This document shows positions 9,820 to 18,257 of a stretch of 64,000 bases of DNA, in pieces (the stretch's first letter is position 1; every line of letters begins with the position of its first letter). The stretch comes from Vibrio neptunius. GTDB taxonomy: Bacteria; Pseudomonadota; Gammaproteobacteria; Enterobacterales; Vibrionaceae. The stretch covers positions 124,001 through 188,000 of the forward strand of contig CP079859.1 in the NCBI GenBank assembly GCA_019339365.1. Direction: 5' to 3'. Below the pieces are notes generated by a model. The model was not told the DNA's origin, ran no database searches, and saw nothing but the letters and a program-made list of their open reading frames with translations. The translations under genes were made by a program, and so were the position numbers.

Positions 9820-9873
9820 CAATATTTGATCTTAGCCTACAGTTTTGGTTAAAAAGTGTAGTAAAATTACGCT
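9820..9873 (+). promoter_or_regulatory. gpmM upstream element and promoter
   Basis: CAATATTTG followed by ATCTTAGCCTACAG (9820-9842) recurs almost unchanged upstream of ppc (58014-58038). A possible -35 TTGGTT (9845-9850) follows two bases later. The matching -10 at 17-bp spacing would be the weak TACGCT (9868-9873), so the exact start is unsure. The distance to the gpmM ATG is 75 bp. No known regulator is assigned. Confidence 0.45.
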
Positions 9874-9917
9874 AATTTTGTTTCCAAAGTTACTTTGAAT
9901 TTGACGAGGACATCACT

Positions 9918-11450
9918 ATGTCAGCTAAGAAGCCATTGGCTCTAGTCATTCTTGACGGTTACGGTCACCGTGAAGAAACTGCAAGCAACGCTATCGCAAA
10001 TGCGAAAACGCCTGTTATCGACGGCCTGCTTGCAAACAATCCACACACACTAATCTCTGCTTCTGGTCTGGATGTTGGTCTTCCTGACGGTCAGATGGGT
10101 AACTCTGAGGTAGGTCACACAAACATTGGCGCCGGCCGGGTTGTATACCAAGACCTGACTCGCATTACTAAATCTATTGCTGATGGTGAATTTTCAGAAA
10201 CGCCAGCGCTTATCGAAGCCATTGATTCTGCGGTAAAAGCAGGCAAAGCGGTTCACCTTATGGGTCTGATGTCTCCAGGCGGCGTTCACTCTCACGAAGA
10301 CCACATCTACGCAGCTGTTGAAATGGCAGCAGCCCGTGGCGCTGAGAAAATCTACCTACACTGCTTTCTAGACGGCCGTGACACACCACCTCGTAGTGCC
10401 GAAAACTCACTACAACGTTTTGACGAGCTATTCGCTAAGCTAGGCAAAGGCCGAGTGGCATCACTAGTAGGTCGCTACTACGCAATGGACCGCGATAACA
10501 ACTGGGATCGCGTACAAGTGGCTTACGAACTTCTCACTCAAGCGAAAGCAGAATTTACTTTTGACTCAGCAGTCGCGGGTCTAGAAGCGGCTTATGCTCG
10601 TGAAGAGAACGATGAGTTCGTTAAAGCGACCGCGATCAAAGCTGAAGGCCAGGAAGACGCGGTTATCGCAGATGGCGATGCAGTCATCTTCATGAATTAC
10701 CGTGCTGACCGTGCTCGTCAAATCACACGTACTTTCGTACCTGCATTCGACGGCTTCGAGCGTGCTGTATTCCCAGCAGTCAACTTCGTAATGCTAACGC
10801 AGTACGCGGCTGACATCCCGCTAGCAATCGCATTCCCACCAGCGTCTCTAGAGAACACTTACGGTGAGTGGCTATCTAAGCAAGGTCAAACTCAGCTACG
10901 TATCTCTGAAACAGAGAAATACGCACACGTAACTTTCTTCTTCAACGGTGGTGTTGAGAGCGAATTCGCCGGCGAAGAGCGTCAACTTGTTGCTTCTCCA
11001 AAAGTTGCCACTTATGACTTGCAACCAGAGATGAGCTCTCCAGAGCTGACTGAAAAAATGGTCGCAGCGATCAAGTCAGGCAAATTCGATACCATCATCT
11101 GTAACTACCCGAATGCAGATATGGTTGGTCACACTGGTATCTACGAAGCCGCTGAAAAAGCGATCGAAGCACTGGATGAAAGCGTCGGTAAAGTGGTTGA
11201 AGCAATCAAAGAAGTGGGTGGTCAGCTCCTGATCACAGCCGACCACGGCAACGCGGAAATGATGGTCGATCCAGAAACTGGCGGTACACATACTGCACAC
11301 ACTAACCTACCAGTACCACTCATCTACGTAGGTGACAAAGCGGTTGAGTTTAAAGAAAACGGTAAACTCTCTGATCTTGCGCCAACAATGTTGTCCCTAG
11401 CGGGCCTAGAGATCCCTGCTGAAATGTCTGGTGAAGTATTGGTCAAATAA
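9918..11450 (+). CDS. gpmM: 2,3-bisphosphoglycerate-independent phosphoglycerate mutase
   Basis: A 510-residue glycolytic/gluconeogenic enzyme that interconverts 3- and 2-phosphoglycerate using two Mn2+ ions. It is an alkaline-phosphatase-fold protein. D13 in ILDGYG and the phosphorylated S63 in MGNSEVGH are visible, as is the second metal motif [10 protein letters not shown] near residue 440. Length is standard. Codon use is strongly biased, as expected for an abundant protein. GAGGACATCACT gives the ribosome-binding site. Confidence 0.97.
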   Translation: MSAKKPLALVILDGYGHREETASNAIANAKTPVIDGLLANNPHTLISASGLDVGLPDGQMGNSEVGHTNIGAGRVVYQDLTRITKSIADGEFSETPALIEAIDSAVKAGKAVHLMGLMSPGGVHSHEDHIYAAVEMAAARGAEKIYLHCFLDGRDTPPRSAENSLQRFDELFAKLGKGRVASLVGRYYAMDRDNNWDRVQVAYELLTQAKAEFTFDSAVAGLEAAYAREENDEFVKATAIKAEGQEDAVIADGDAVIFMNYRADRARQITRTFVPAFDGFERAVFPAVNFVMLTQYAADIPLAIAFPPASLENTYGEWLSKQGQTQLRISETEKYAHVTFFFNGGVESEFAGEERQLVASPKVATYDLQPEMSSPELTEKMVAAIKSGKFDTIICNYPNADMVGHTGIYEAAEKAIEALDESVGKVVEAIKEVGGQLLITADHGNAEMMVDPETGGTHTAHTNLPVPLIYVGDKAVEFKENGKLSDLAPTMLSLAGLEIPAEMSGEVLVK

Positions 11451-11481
11451 ACACAGTATGACGTAATGCTGGTAGTATTGA

Positions 11482-11511
11482 AGAGCTCGGGTTAATACCT
11501 GAGCTTTTTTA
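11482..11511 (+). terminator. Terminator after gpmM
   Basis: AGCTCGGGT pairs with ACCTGAGCT (one mismatch) around a short loop, followed by a T-run (TTTTTT). Confidence 0.85.
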
Positions 11512-11606
11512 TTTCTCCCTCAACAAGTTTTGACATTACTCTTTCTTCGAAGGAATGTGTTTGGGTATACTGGCTCTCAATCAAAAACTTAGGACAGACT
11601 CATCAC

Positions 11607-12779
11607 ATGGCAACACAGCAACAAGGACGACTGCTCGCCTCCTCAACGCTCTCTGCGTTAGTATTGATTGTTGCCTCTACCTTAGCTTTCCCTAGCTGGT
11701 CTTCTTCCTCAAATGAGTTAAAAGGGGTCAGTAGTGAAATCTCTCGCCAAAAGCAAGCACTAAGTTCTCAACAGAAAAAACTAGACTCGCTACAAAAATC
11801 GCTCAAGACACAAGAATTGGGCATTGTCCGCTTAGAAAAAGAAATCAAAGAAGCCAAACGCTCCCTAAGCCAAACCAATCACAACATTACGGCATTGGAA
11901 AGCCGCATCGCTGCACTCAAGCGACAAAAACAGCAACAAAGTGACAAGCTCGCTGAGCTATTGCAAACCTATTACGTCACTCAGCGAGCAAAATCTTCCG
12001 CTAGCATTCTCAATCAAGGTGTTGAAGAAGACAGGATCAGTCAATATTTCCAACACTTAGCCAAACAACGCGCTAATACAATTGAAGCGCTAGACGCCAC
12101 AATGGATCAGCTCGCGGAAAGCGAAACTCAACTTAACCTCGAGAAACAGCAAATCACTAAGCTGATCGCGCAGCAGAATCAAAAACGTCAGCAATTGTCG
12201 AAGGCGCAATCTAAGCGAAAAGGCACCGTCACTAATATCAAAAAGAACATTACCAGTGATAAAGTCTATTTGTCAGAGCTGCAGCGCAATGAGACACGTT
12301 TAAAAGCCGAGATTGCCAAAGCCGCCAAAGCTGCGAAAGCCGCCAAAGCTGCGAAAGCCGCCAAGCTCAATACCGTTCCAATGGACGGTTTGGCAAAACG
12401 AAAAGGTCGCTTGCCTTGGCCACTTAAAGGAAAAATTTTACACAACTACGGTTCACGTCAGACAGGACAAATCCACTGGAAAGGGATGGTCATTGATGCC
12501 AACTATGGTCAATCGGTGAAAGCCGTGTATTCTGGTACGGTGGTTTTCTCTGACTACCTAAGAGGCTATGGCTTAGTGATCCTTCTCGATCACGGGAAAG
12601 GTGATATGACCTTATACGGATTTAATCAAAGCTTGCTGAAAAAAGAAGGCGATAAAGTCGCAGCAGGGGAAACCATCGCATTGGCTGGTGATACTGGTGG
12701 CCAACCACAAGCGTCACTGTACTTTGAAATTCGACGCAACAGTAAAACTCAAAACCCTAAAGGTTGGCTGACAAGATAA
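11607..12779 (+). CDS. envC: Murein hydrolase activator EnvC
   Basis: A 390-residue periplasmic septal protein that activates the amidases AmiA/AmiB under FtsEX control during cell separation. Seen: a hydrophobic export segment (about 12-32), a long coiled coil (about 37-250), an Ala/Lys-rich linker made of AAK triplets, and a C-terminal LytM (M23) domain. The LytM domain is degenerate: the metal-binding HxGxD and LHFE histidine positions are altered (HWKGMVID, SLYFEI), as in known EnvC, which activates rather than cuts. It follows gpmM, as in many gammaproteobacteria. Confidence 0.93.
   Translation: MATQQQGRLLASSTLSALVLIVASTLAFPSWSSSSNELKGVSSEISRQKQALSSQQKKLDSLQKSLKTQELGIVRLEKEIKEAKRSLSQTNHNITALESRIAALKRQKQQQSDKLAELLQTYYVTQRAKSSASILNQGVEEDRISQYFQHLAKQRANTIEALDATMDQLAESETQLNLEKQQITKLIAQQNQKRQQLSKAQSKRKGTVTNIKKNITSDKVYLSELQRNETRLKAEIAKAAKAAKAAKAAKAAKLNTVPMDGLAKRKGRLPWPLKGKILHNYGSRQTGQIHWKGMVIDANYGQSVKAVYSGTVVFSDYLRGYGLVILLDHGKGDMTLYGFNQSLLKKEGDKVAAGETIALAGDTGGQPQASLYFEIRRNSKTQNPKGWLTR
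12315..12365 (+). repeat. 18-bp tandem repeat in envC
   Basis: An 18-bp unit (GCCGCCAAAGCTGCGAAA) occurs a little over two and a half times in frame and encodes the Ala-Ala-Lys linker between the coiled coil and the LytM domain. Confidence 0.85.
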
Positions 12780-12782
12780 TCG

Positions 12783-13757
12783 TCATTTGCTCCGGTAAGA
12801 CGAAGCGTAATAGCTCTCAACGGCTTGAATAAACAAGCCAACCTGCGCTTTGGGTAGTGTATTGATCCCCGCCGCTGCCGCACGGCCACCACCAGTCAAA
12901 AACTGAGCGCATATATCCCCCCCCCCCTGCTTATTATTCAATGGAGCTCGTAATGAAACGGTATAGCTCCCATCCTCATTCACGGAAAGCACGGCATGCG
13001 CACGAGCAGGGGTTTGATTCGCCAACCAATTGCCATAAACACCGCTGATACGTCGTGAAGAGGCGTGGTTAGGCAACTCAAACACCGCCAACACATCACT
13101 TTGATGAGAAGCTTGAGTGGCGATAGCTCGATCCATATCACTTTGATACGCTGATTTGAGAATGGGATAAGGAGAATGCTGATCAGCAATGACAGCAAAA
13201 GGATCATTATAAGCCAAAAGGTGCTTAAACAGCTGAGCAGGGTCAAAATGCAAATCTGCCAGCTCTGCGCCATAACCATTGTAGTTAATGAGTGTCCCCA
13301 ACTCTTTTAGCTGTTCTTTCTGTTCTCTAGTGAGACCAGCTCTGTCAGCCAATTCGTCTGCTTTCGCGAGCAAGTTATCACCGTATGCAGCGGTGATAGC
13401 CCATAAGTGAAAGCGACCGTTCAACAACTCATCCACAATCAAGGCGGTACAGGTATTGGCATCTAAATTAATGTGAGCCCTGAGGTTCATGTGCTGTGGA
13501 ATATCACCAGACTTGTGGTGGTCGACGTAGAACACCTGAGCCCCAACGGCAAGAATCGCTTCTAAACTCGCCTTATTTTTCTCCATCGAGATATCCAGTA
13601 CGGTGAGCGAATCACTGGTTCGGCACTTGAGGGGCTTGAGCAGCTTGATATCACGTTTGACTCCGGTAACTAAAGTCGATGTTTTAGGCTCAGCTAGGCG
13701 TAACTGAAGAAGCGCGATAATGCCATCTGCATCGCCATTGAACACATCGTAGTGCAT
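12783..13757 (-). CDS. DHH-family phosphoesterase
   Basis: A 324-residue DHH/DHHA1 protein. The N-terminal catalytic motifs are FNGDADGI (about 6-13), LDIS (54-57) and VDHHK (78-82), and the C-terminal DHHA1 motif is GGGRAAAAG (about 288-296). The family includes RecJ, oligonucleotide and cyclic-dinucleotide phosphodiesterases; which substrate this one uses is not clear. I chose ATG 13757 over an upstream TTG. An 11-base G-run within the gene (plus-strand 12917-12927) encodes Gly-Gly-Gly just before the DHHA1 motif. It is convergent with envC, with only three bases between the stops. Confidence 0.85.
   Translation of the reverse strand: MHYDVFNGDADGIIALLQLRLAEPKTSTLVTGVKRDIKLLKPLKCRTSDSLTVLDISMEKNKASLEAILAVGAQVFYVDHHKSGDIPQHMNLRAHINLDANTCTALIVDELLNGRFHLWAITAAYGDNLLAKADELADRAGLTREQKEQLKELGTLINYNGYGAELADLHFDPAQLFKHLLAYNDPFAVIADQHSPYPILKSAYQSDMDRAIATQASHQSDVLAVFELPNHASSRRISGVYGNWLANQTPARAHAVLSVNEDGSYTVSLRAPLNNKQGGGDICAQFLTGGGRAAAAGINTLPKAQVGLFIQAVESYYASSYRSK
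12917..12927 (-). repeat. Poly-G(11) tract inside the DHH phosphoesterase gene
   Basis: Eleven consecutive C residues on the plus strand, G11 in the coding strand, at about codons 277-280. The frame is open at this length; any change not divisible by three would truncate the DHHA1 domain. Confidence 0.95.
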
Positions 13758-13763
13758 ACACAA

Positions 13764-13800
13764 AAACCCCTTAATATATTTCGATATACTTTAAGGGGTT
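13764..13800 (-). terminator. Terminator between the TetR and DHH genes
   Basis: On the minus strand AACCCCTTAA pairs perfectly with TTAAGGGGTT around a 16-17-base loop and is followed by TTTTGTG. It lies after the TetR stop and immediately before the DHH gene, so the latter probably has its own start within or beyond it. Confidence 0.75.
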
Positions 13801-13832
13801 AGAAGCCATTCAACAATCGCATTTAGTTATGG

Positions 13833-14468
13833 TTAAGCATGAATCGCTTTAACGCCATCTTCAAGCAATTGAAGTTGTTCTAGGCCTTGTTGCGTTGCTT
13901 TGGGTTTAACCACTGCAATCATCTGCAACATGCCTTGATGTATGATTTGCTCGGTAATTTGGGTCTTTGGTGACATGGCTGCTTGGTAACCCAGCCAGCT
14001 AGAAGCGATGAGGTGCAGAGTTGTGACCAGTGACTTCATTTCGCTATTTTCAACAGAAACCAATTCCAAATCGACAAATGCTCGCATGATATTGATCAGG
14101 TTTGCTTGAAGCTTCTCCTGTACCTGAATGTAATCTTCGTGTAAGTGTTCATCGCGTTGGAGTATTTCTGGCAGATTGGCGTAGAAAAAACGATATTTCC
14201 ACATCAGGTTGAAAATAGAATCGAGATAGTGCTTAAGAAGGACTAAGCTCTCTTGTTGACCATGAATTGGCGAGAACCTTTCCAGCAGCTCATTTGAGTA
14301 GAGCGCAAAGATTTCGCGTACAATTTCTTGTTTGTTGCGGAAATGGTAGTAAAGGTTGCCCGGACTAATGTCTATATGCGCTGCAATGTGGTTAGTGGTG
14401 ATGTTTCGTTCACCATGTTCATTAAATAAATCCAATGCGGCGAGCACTATTTTGTCGCGTGTCTTCAT
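13833..14468 (-). CDS. TetR/AcrR-family transcriptional regulator
   Basis: A 211-residue regulator. The N-terminal helix-turn-helix domain is clear (about 5-50: ITTNHIAAHIDISPGNLYYHF), followed by an all-helical ligand-binding domain with low general conservation. Ligand and targets are unknown. No divergent partner gene is present: it sits in line between hemE and the DHH gene, so its regulon is probably elsewhere. Confidence 0.88.
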   Translation of the reverse strand: MKTRDKIVLAALDLFNEHGERNITTNHIAAHIDISPGNLYYHFRNKQEIVREIFALYSNELLERFSPIHGQQESLVLLKHYLDSIFNLMWKYRFFYANLPEILQRDEHLHEDYIQVQEKLQANLINIMRAFVDLELVSVENSEMKSLVTTLHLIASSWLGYQAAMSPKTQITEQIIHQGMLQMIAVVKPKATQQGLEQLQLLEDGVKAIHA

Positions 14469-14529
14469 TCGTTTTCCGTACCCTTTCCATTAATTTTATC
14501 ATTATAACTGAGTATATTAACCAATAACA

Positions 14530-14558
14530 AAAAAGCGCCTGATTAGACCAGGCGCTTT
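14530..14558 (-). terminator. Terminator after hemE
   Basis: On the minus strand AAGCGCCTG and CAGGCGCTT pair around a GTCTAAT loop and are followed by TTTTTG. Confidence 0.9.
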
Positions 14559-14572
14559 CATTGGTTTCTTAG

Positions 14573-15640
14573 TTATTTGTGGTACGGCTTGGATAACTCG
14601 TGTACCGCTTCGACAAATACGCCCGCATTTTCTGGAGGCACATCTAGGTGGATGCCGTGACCAAGGTTAAATACGTGACCTGTGCCCGCATCGCCAAAAC
14701 CTTCCAAGATAGTCGATACTTCCTCTCGAATTCGCTTAGGGGAAGCGTAGAGCATGGATGGGTCCATATTGCCTTGTAGAGCAACCTTATCACCTACACG
14801 TTTTACCGCATCTTGGATGTTGATTGTCCAGTCTAGGCCAACCGCATCACAGCCAGTGGCTGCGATTTGTTCTAGCCACATGCCACCATTCTTCGTAAAC
14901 AAGGTGACAGGCACTCGACGCCCCTCGTTTTCACGGATAAGCCCATCAACAATTTTGTGCATGTATTGCAGTGAGAATAGGTTGTAGTCACGCGGAGTTA
15001 ACACACCACCCCATGTATCAAAGACCATTACAGACTGAGCACCCGCTTTGATTTGTGCATTCAAATATTCAATAACACTGTCTGCTAGTTTATCCAGAAG
15101 TAAGTGCAGCGTTTGTGGCTCTGCATACATCATCTTTTTGATCTTGGTGAACGCTTTAGAACTTCCACCTTCAACCATATAAGTTGCCAGTGTCCATGGG
15201 CTGCCTGAGAAGCCAATTAGCGGTACATCACCATTGAGATCTTTACGGATCTGACGCACTGCGTTCATTACGTACTTGAGCTCACCTTCAGGATCTGGAA
15301 TACCGATTTTTTCTACGTCCGCTTTGCAGGTAATTGGCTTGTCAAATACCGGACCTTCACCAGCGGCAAATCGAAGTTCAAGTCCCATTGCATCTGGGAT
15401 TGTTAAGATATCAGAAAACAAGATTGCAGCGTCTAAAGGGAAACGACGAAGTGGCTGTAAAGTGACTTCCGACGCCAGTTCAGCGTTCTTGCACAAAGAC
15501 ATGAAATCGCCCGCTTCAGCACGAGTCGCTTTATACTCAGGTAGATAGCGTCCTGCCTGACGCATCATCCATACTGGCGTGTAATCGACAGGCTGTTTTA
15601 AAATCGCACGCAAATAGCGATCATTTTTTAATTCAGTCAT
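14573..15640 (-). CDS. hemE: Uroporphyrinogen decarboxylase
   Basis: A 355-residue cytosolic haem-biosynthesis enzyme that removes four carboxyl groups from uroporphyrinogen III to give coproporphyrinogen III. Both family signatures are present: [13 protein letters not shown] near residue 28, and [12 protein letters not shown] near residue 145. I chose ATG 15640 ([12 protein letters not shown]), which gives the family length; a TTG four codons upstream adds only MENG. hemE, nudC and rsd are neighbours in E. coli too. Confidence 0.97.
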   Translation of the reverse strand: MTELKNDRYLRAILKQPVDYTPVWMMRQAGRYLPEYKATRAEAGDFMSLCKNAELASEVTLQPLRRFPLDAAILFSDILTIPDAMGLELRFAAGEGPVFDKPITCKADVEKIGIPDPEGELKYVMNAVRQIRKDLNGDVPLIGFSGSPWTLATYMVEGGSSKAFTKIKKMMYAEPQTLHLLLDKLADSVIEYLNAQIKAGAQSVMVFDTWGGVLTPRDYNLFSLQYMHKIVDGLIRENEGRRVPVTLFTKNGGMWLEQIAATGCDAVGLDWTINIQDAVKRVGDKVALQGNMDPSMLYASPKRIREEVSTILEGFGDAGTGHVFNLGHGIHLDVPPENAGVFVEAVHELSKPYHK

Positions 15641-15758
15641 TCCGTTTTCCAACTATTTGGCTTCTATTTAGGGGCGCTATTCTAACACCGTTTACCACGC
15701 AAAAGCTGTGTGCTTTGCAACCTAGATCATGTTATTAAGTTTTAAATCAGTGCTTAAT

Positions 15759-15787
15759 TTGCACCCAACTTGTAACAGTGTTAAATA
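15759..15787 (+). promoter_or_regulatory. Candidate promoter for the small RNA
   Basis: -35 TTGCAC (15759-15764), 17-bp spacer, -10 TAAATA (15782-15787). The -10 is imperfect. The predicted start is near 15794. Confidence 0.5.
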
Positions 15788-15793
15788 TTTGTG

Positions 15794-15888
15794 TGCTAGC
15801 GAAAACAACAATTATAACCTGAGTACTCGCTACTCAGCATCTCATAACGACATCTTACTTACCCCCTCCCTCTCGGAGGGTTTTTTTT
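15794..15888 (+). ncRNA. Candidate small RNA between hemE and nudC
   Basis: A plus-strand terminator (CCCTCC, loop CTCTC, GGAGGG, then eight Ts; about 15866-15888) stands where both flanking genes run leftward, so it does not end either of them. About 95 bp upstream is a plausible promoter. Between them are an A-rich unpaired stretch (GAAAACAACAATTATAA) and a perfect hairpin CTGAGTA/TACTCAG (about 15819-15836). Promoter, hairpin, single-stranded region and strong U-tailed terminator together are typical of Hfq-binding sRNAs. No good open frame is present. I do not recognise the family; target and function are unknown. Confidence 0.55.
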
Positions 15889-15910
15889 ACCTGTCAATCA
15901 GGGTTTTATT

Positions 15911-16687
15911 TCAATCAATGTCCTTAATCGTTTGTTCAATTAATGCCCTCGCGATAGTTCCATGTGGAGCGACAGGAGGTAGATTCGGCACAGTAAACCA
16001 CTGAGCATCACTCAATTCACTGTAGTCAGGCTTTAGCGCCCCGCCGCGATAGTCAGCTAAAAAACCCATCATCAAACTGGAAGGAAACGCCCAAGGTTGG
16101 CTGGAAAAATAGCGAATATTACACACATCGATACCCGTTTCTTCTTTGACTTCACGCGCAACGCATTGCTCCAGAGTCTCGCCAACTTCAACAAACCCGG
16201 CAATCACCGTGTACATCCCATTACGGTGTCTCGGATGCTGTGCTAGCAGAATTTGATCGCCGTTGCGTACTGCAACTATGATACAAGGAAATATTCTCGG
16301 GTAGTGTAGCGTCCGGCAATCACCACACTGCATAGCAATTTGATTATGGTTTAAGCGATTACGGCCGCCACAGGTTGGACAAAAACGCAAAGTTTGTGTC
16401 ATGTGGCTATACTGTACAGCTTTACTGATCAGCAAAAACAATGGCTCAGCTAAGACCAAGCAATCACGCAATGAAGTTAAAGGCAGAGATTGCTCGAGAT
16501 CATGTGCGTTGAGCCACATAACAGGTAACCCATTGTAATCTCCAATCTTTACTGCACTTTCTTCTGACAGAGCAAATGCTTGGGCTGGGCCACAAGGCAA
16601 TTCATTGTCTATCAACCAAACCTCACTCCCTGATACAACACACCAATATGCATTACTCGTACGGTTTGTGTCACTGTTCTTAAACAT
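15911..16687 (-). CDS. nudC: NAD+ diphosphatase / RNA decapping hydrolase NudC
   Basis: A 258-residue Nudix hydrolase that cleaves NAD(H) to NMN and AMP and removes NAD caps from RNA. It has a four-cysteine zinc ribbon (CPTCGG and CGDC pairs, about 101-119) and a full Nudix box ([11 protein letters not shown]...REVKEETG). I chose ATG 16687 (MFKNSDTN) because AGAGGA lies eight bases upstream; an ATG nine codons earlier is in frame but lacks such a site. It runs leftward, with the candidate small RNA between its stop and hemE. Confidence 0.93.
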   Translation of the reverse strand: MFKNSDTNRTSNAYWCVVSGSEVWLIDNELPCGPAQAFALSEESAVKIGDYNGLPVMWLNAHDLEQSLPLTSLRDCLVLAEPLFLLISKAVQYSHMTQTLRFCPTCGGRNRLNHNQIAMQCGDCRTLHYPRIFPCIIVAVRNGDQILLAQHPRHRNGMYTVIAGFVEVGETLEQCVAREVKEETGIDVCNIRYFSSQPWAFPSSLMMGFLADYRGGALKPDYSELSDAQWFTVPNLPPVAPHGTIARALIEQTIKDID

Positions 16688-16871
16688 TACCCATCCTCTC
16701 TGCTTGCAGTTCATTCATTTTACTGGCAATCTAATTTCATACCAGAGTTTGTAGTGGAACAATTTTCTGGCTATAAATTCTAGTAAGGACAAGAGGTTAT
16801 TCTCTAGGATGGCTTTGCAAAGCAAAGCGTAATGATCACCGGAGCTGTGATCCGATCATGAGGGCATGGTC

Positions 16872-17360
16872 ATGCTAAATAAATTCAAACAAACGCAACA
16901 ACAGTGGGGTGGTTCAAGCGAAGTGATCGACCACTGGCTCGAAACAAGACAATCACTGATTGTAGAATACTGTCAGTTAGGTTCCCTTCAACCCGCGAAT
17001 GGGCATGCTAACGTTGTCGAACTTCCTTCTCCCAAAAAAATCAGCTCTTTTTGTGATCATGTTGTGGATTATATTTCCGAGGGTCATTTCAAAATTTACG
17101 ATATGGTGATGGAAAAATGGCAAGCGACAGGTTTTAAAACCAACAATGAGATTGATGCTACCTACGCGAAAATCGTTTTAACCACGGAACCATTGCTCGA
17201 GTTTAATGACAAGTACGTCAGTGTAAGCGCGGATGATGAACTTCCCGATTTCGAAGTAGATATGTCAAAGGTTGGAGAACTACTCGAAGTTCGCTTTGAA
17301 GTAGAAGATCAGTTGATTCAACTTATCGCTGATAGCTTGGCGATTCCGCCTGGGGCTTAG
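16872..17360 (+). CDS. rsd: Anti-sigma-70 factor Rsd (regulator of sigma D)
   Basis: A 162-residue all-helical cytosolic protein of the Rsd/AlgQ family, which binds free RpoD in slow growth and favours alternative sigma factors. The recognisable segments are VIDHWLETRQSLIVEYCQL, a helix with FCDHVVDYISEGHFKIYD, and the C-terminal LLEVRFEVEDQLIQL. ATG 16872 is preferred over ATG 16866 because GAGGG (16860-16864) is then correctly spaced. It is divergent from nudC, and the same nudC-rsd pairing is found in E. coli. The stop codon runs directly into a 7-bp tandem repeat. Confidence 0.92.
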   Translation: MLNKFKQTQQQWGGSSEVIDHWLETRQSLIVEYCQLGSLQPANGHANVVELPSPKKISSFCDHVVDYISEGHFKIYDMVMEKWQATGFKTNNEIDATYAKIVLTTEPLLEFNDKYVSVSADDELPDFEVDMSKVGELLEVRFEVEDQLIQLIADSLAIPPGA

Positions 17361-17464
17361 CGAGAAGCGAGAAGCGAGAAGCGAGAAGCGAGAAGCGAGA
17401 AGCGAGAAGCGAGAAGCGAGAAGCGAGAAGCGAGAAGCGAGAAGCGAGAAGCGAGAAGCGAGAA
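17360..17464. repeat. Heptanucleotide tandem repeat (GCGAGAA)15
   Basis: Fifteen perfect 7-bp copies (105 bp) starting at the last base of the rsd stop codon. Being in the 3' untranslated region, copy-number changes do not alter the protein. It lies just before the rsd terminator. Confidence 0.98.
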
Positions 17465-17472
17465 AGTTTTGA

Positions 17473-17500
17473 GGGGTTGACGTTTTACGTCAACCCTTTT
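17473..17500 (+). terminator. Terminator after rsd
   Basis: GGGTTGACGT pairs with ACGTCAACCC around a 2-4-base T loop, followed by TTTT. Confidence 0.85.
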
Positions 17501-17554
17501 ACGTTTTTACCACAGTCATCAACCGGCGATTTCTAAGAGTGATTCAGAAGCTAT

Positions 17555-18179
17555 GCTTTTCTTCAATACCGTCCCCCCAAGAGAGAGGTACGACCGAGTT
17601 GGGGATCTCGCAAAGCAAGCCGAAATCGAAGAGAGATTCCCTACTCGCTCCTTCGTCACTCTATGGAATGACACTTTCGAACAATGACTATCATCGTCAT
17701 CCTCAAGAACGAGGCACGAGTGAGTTGGGGATCTCTCGAGGCAAGTAAACAACTAATGAAGATTTCCTAATCGCGCCTTCACCTCTCTATGGAATGACAC
17801 TTTCGAACAATGACTATCATCGTCATCCTCAAGAACGAGGCACGAGTGAGTTGGGGATCTCTCAAGGCAAGTAAACAACTAATGAAGATTTCCTAATCGC
17901 GCCTTCACCTTTCTATGGAATGACATTTTCGAACAATGACTATCATCGTCATCCTCAAGAACGAGGCACGAGTGAGTTGGGGATCTCTCAAGGCAAGTAA
18001 ACAACTAATGAAGATTTCCTAATCGCGCCTTCACCTTTCTATGGAATGACATTTTCGAACAATGACTATCATCGTCATCCTCAAGAACGAGGCACGAGTG
18101 AGTTGGGGATCTCTCAAGGCAAGTAAACAACTAATGAAGATTTCCTAATCGCGCCTTCACCTCTCTATGGAATGACATT
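17555..18179. repeat. 126-bp tandem repeat array
   Basis: Four full copies with an exact 126-bp period start at 17661, 17787, 17913 and 18039, with a 15-bp partial copy at 18165-18179 and a diverged partial copy before them (about 17555-17660). Each unit holds GTCATCCTCA, GAACGAGGCACGAG and TTGGGGATCTCT, so ATCC.CAA can pair with TTG.GGAT. The copies differ at only a few bases, so amplification is recent. No ORF spans the array convincingly. A related single element lies between purH and purD. Confidence 0.93.
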
Positions 18180-18194
18180 TCCCATTGCACAAAA

Positions 18195-18223
18195 CAAAAA
18201 AAGGCACCCTAAGGTGCCTTTTG
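18195..18223 (-). terminator. Terminator of the rpoBC operon
   Basis: AAGGCACC(C/T) and GGTGCCTT pair. On the minus strand the stem is followed by TTTTTTTG, in the right place after the rpoC stop. The plus strand also has a short T-run, so it may act both ways. Confidence 0.88.
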
Positions 18224-18257
18224 TCATTTCTTTGCGAGCGATTACTCGTCTGCAGCC

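Noticed and set aside
17360..18179. The tandem repeats as a CRISPR array
   Set aside because: There are no spacers of unique sequence between repeats, the periods are 7 and 126 bp, and no cas genes are in the window.
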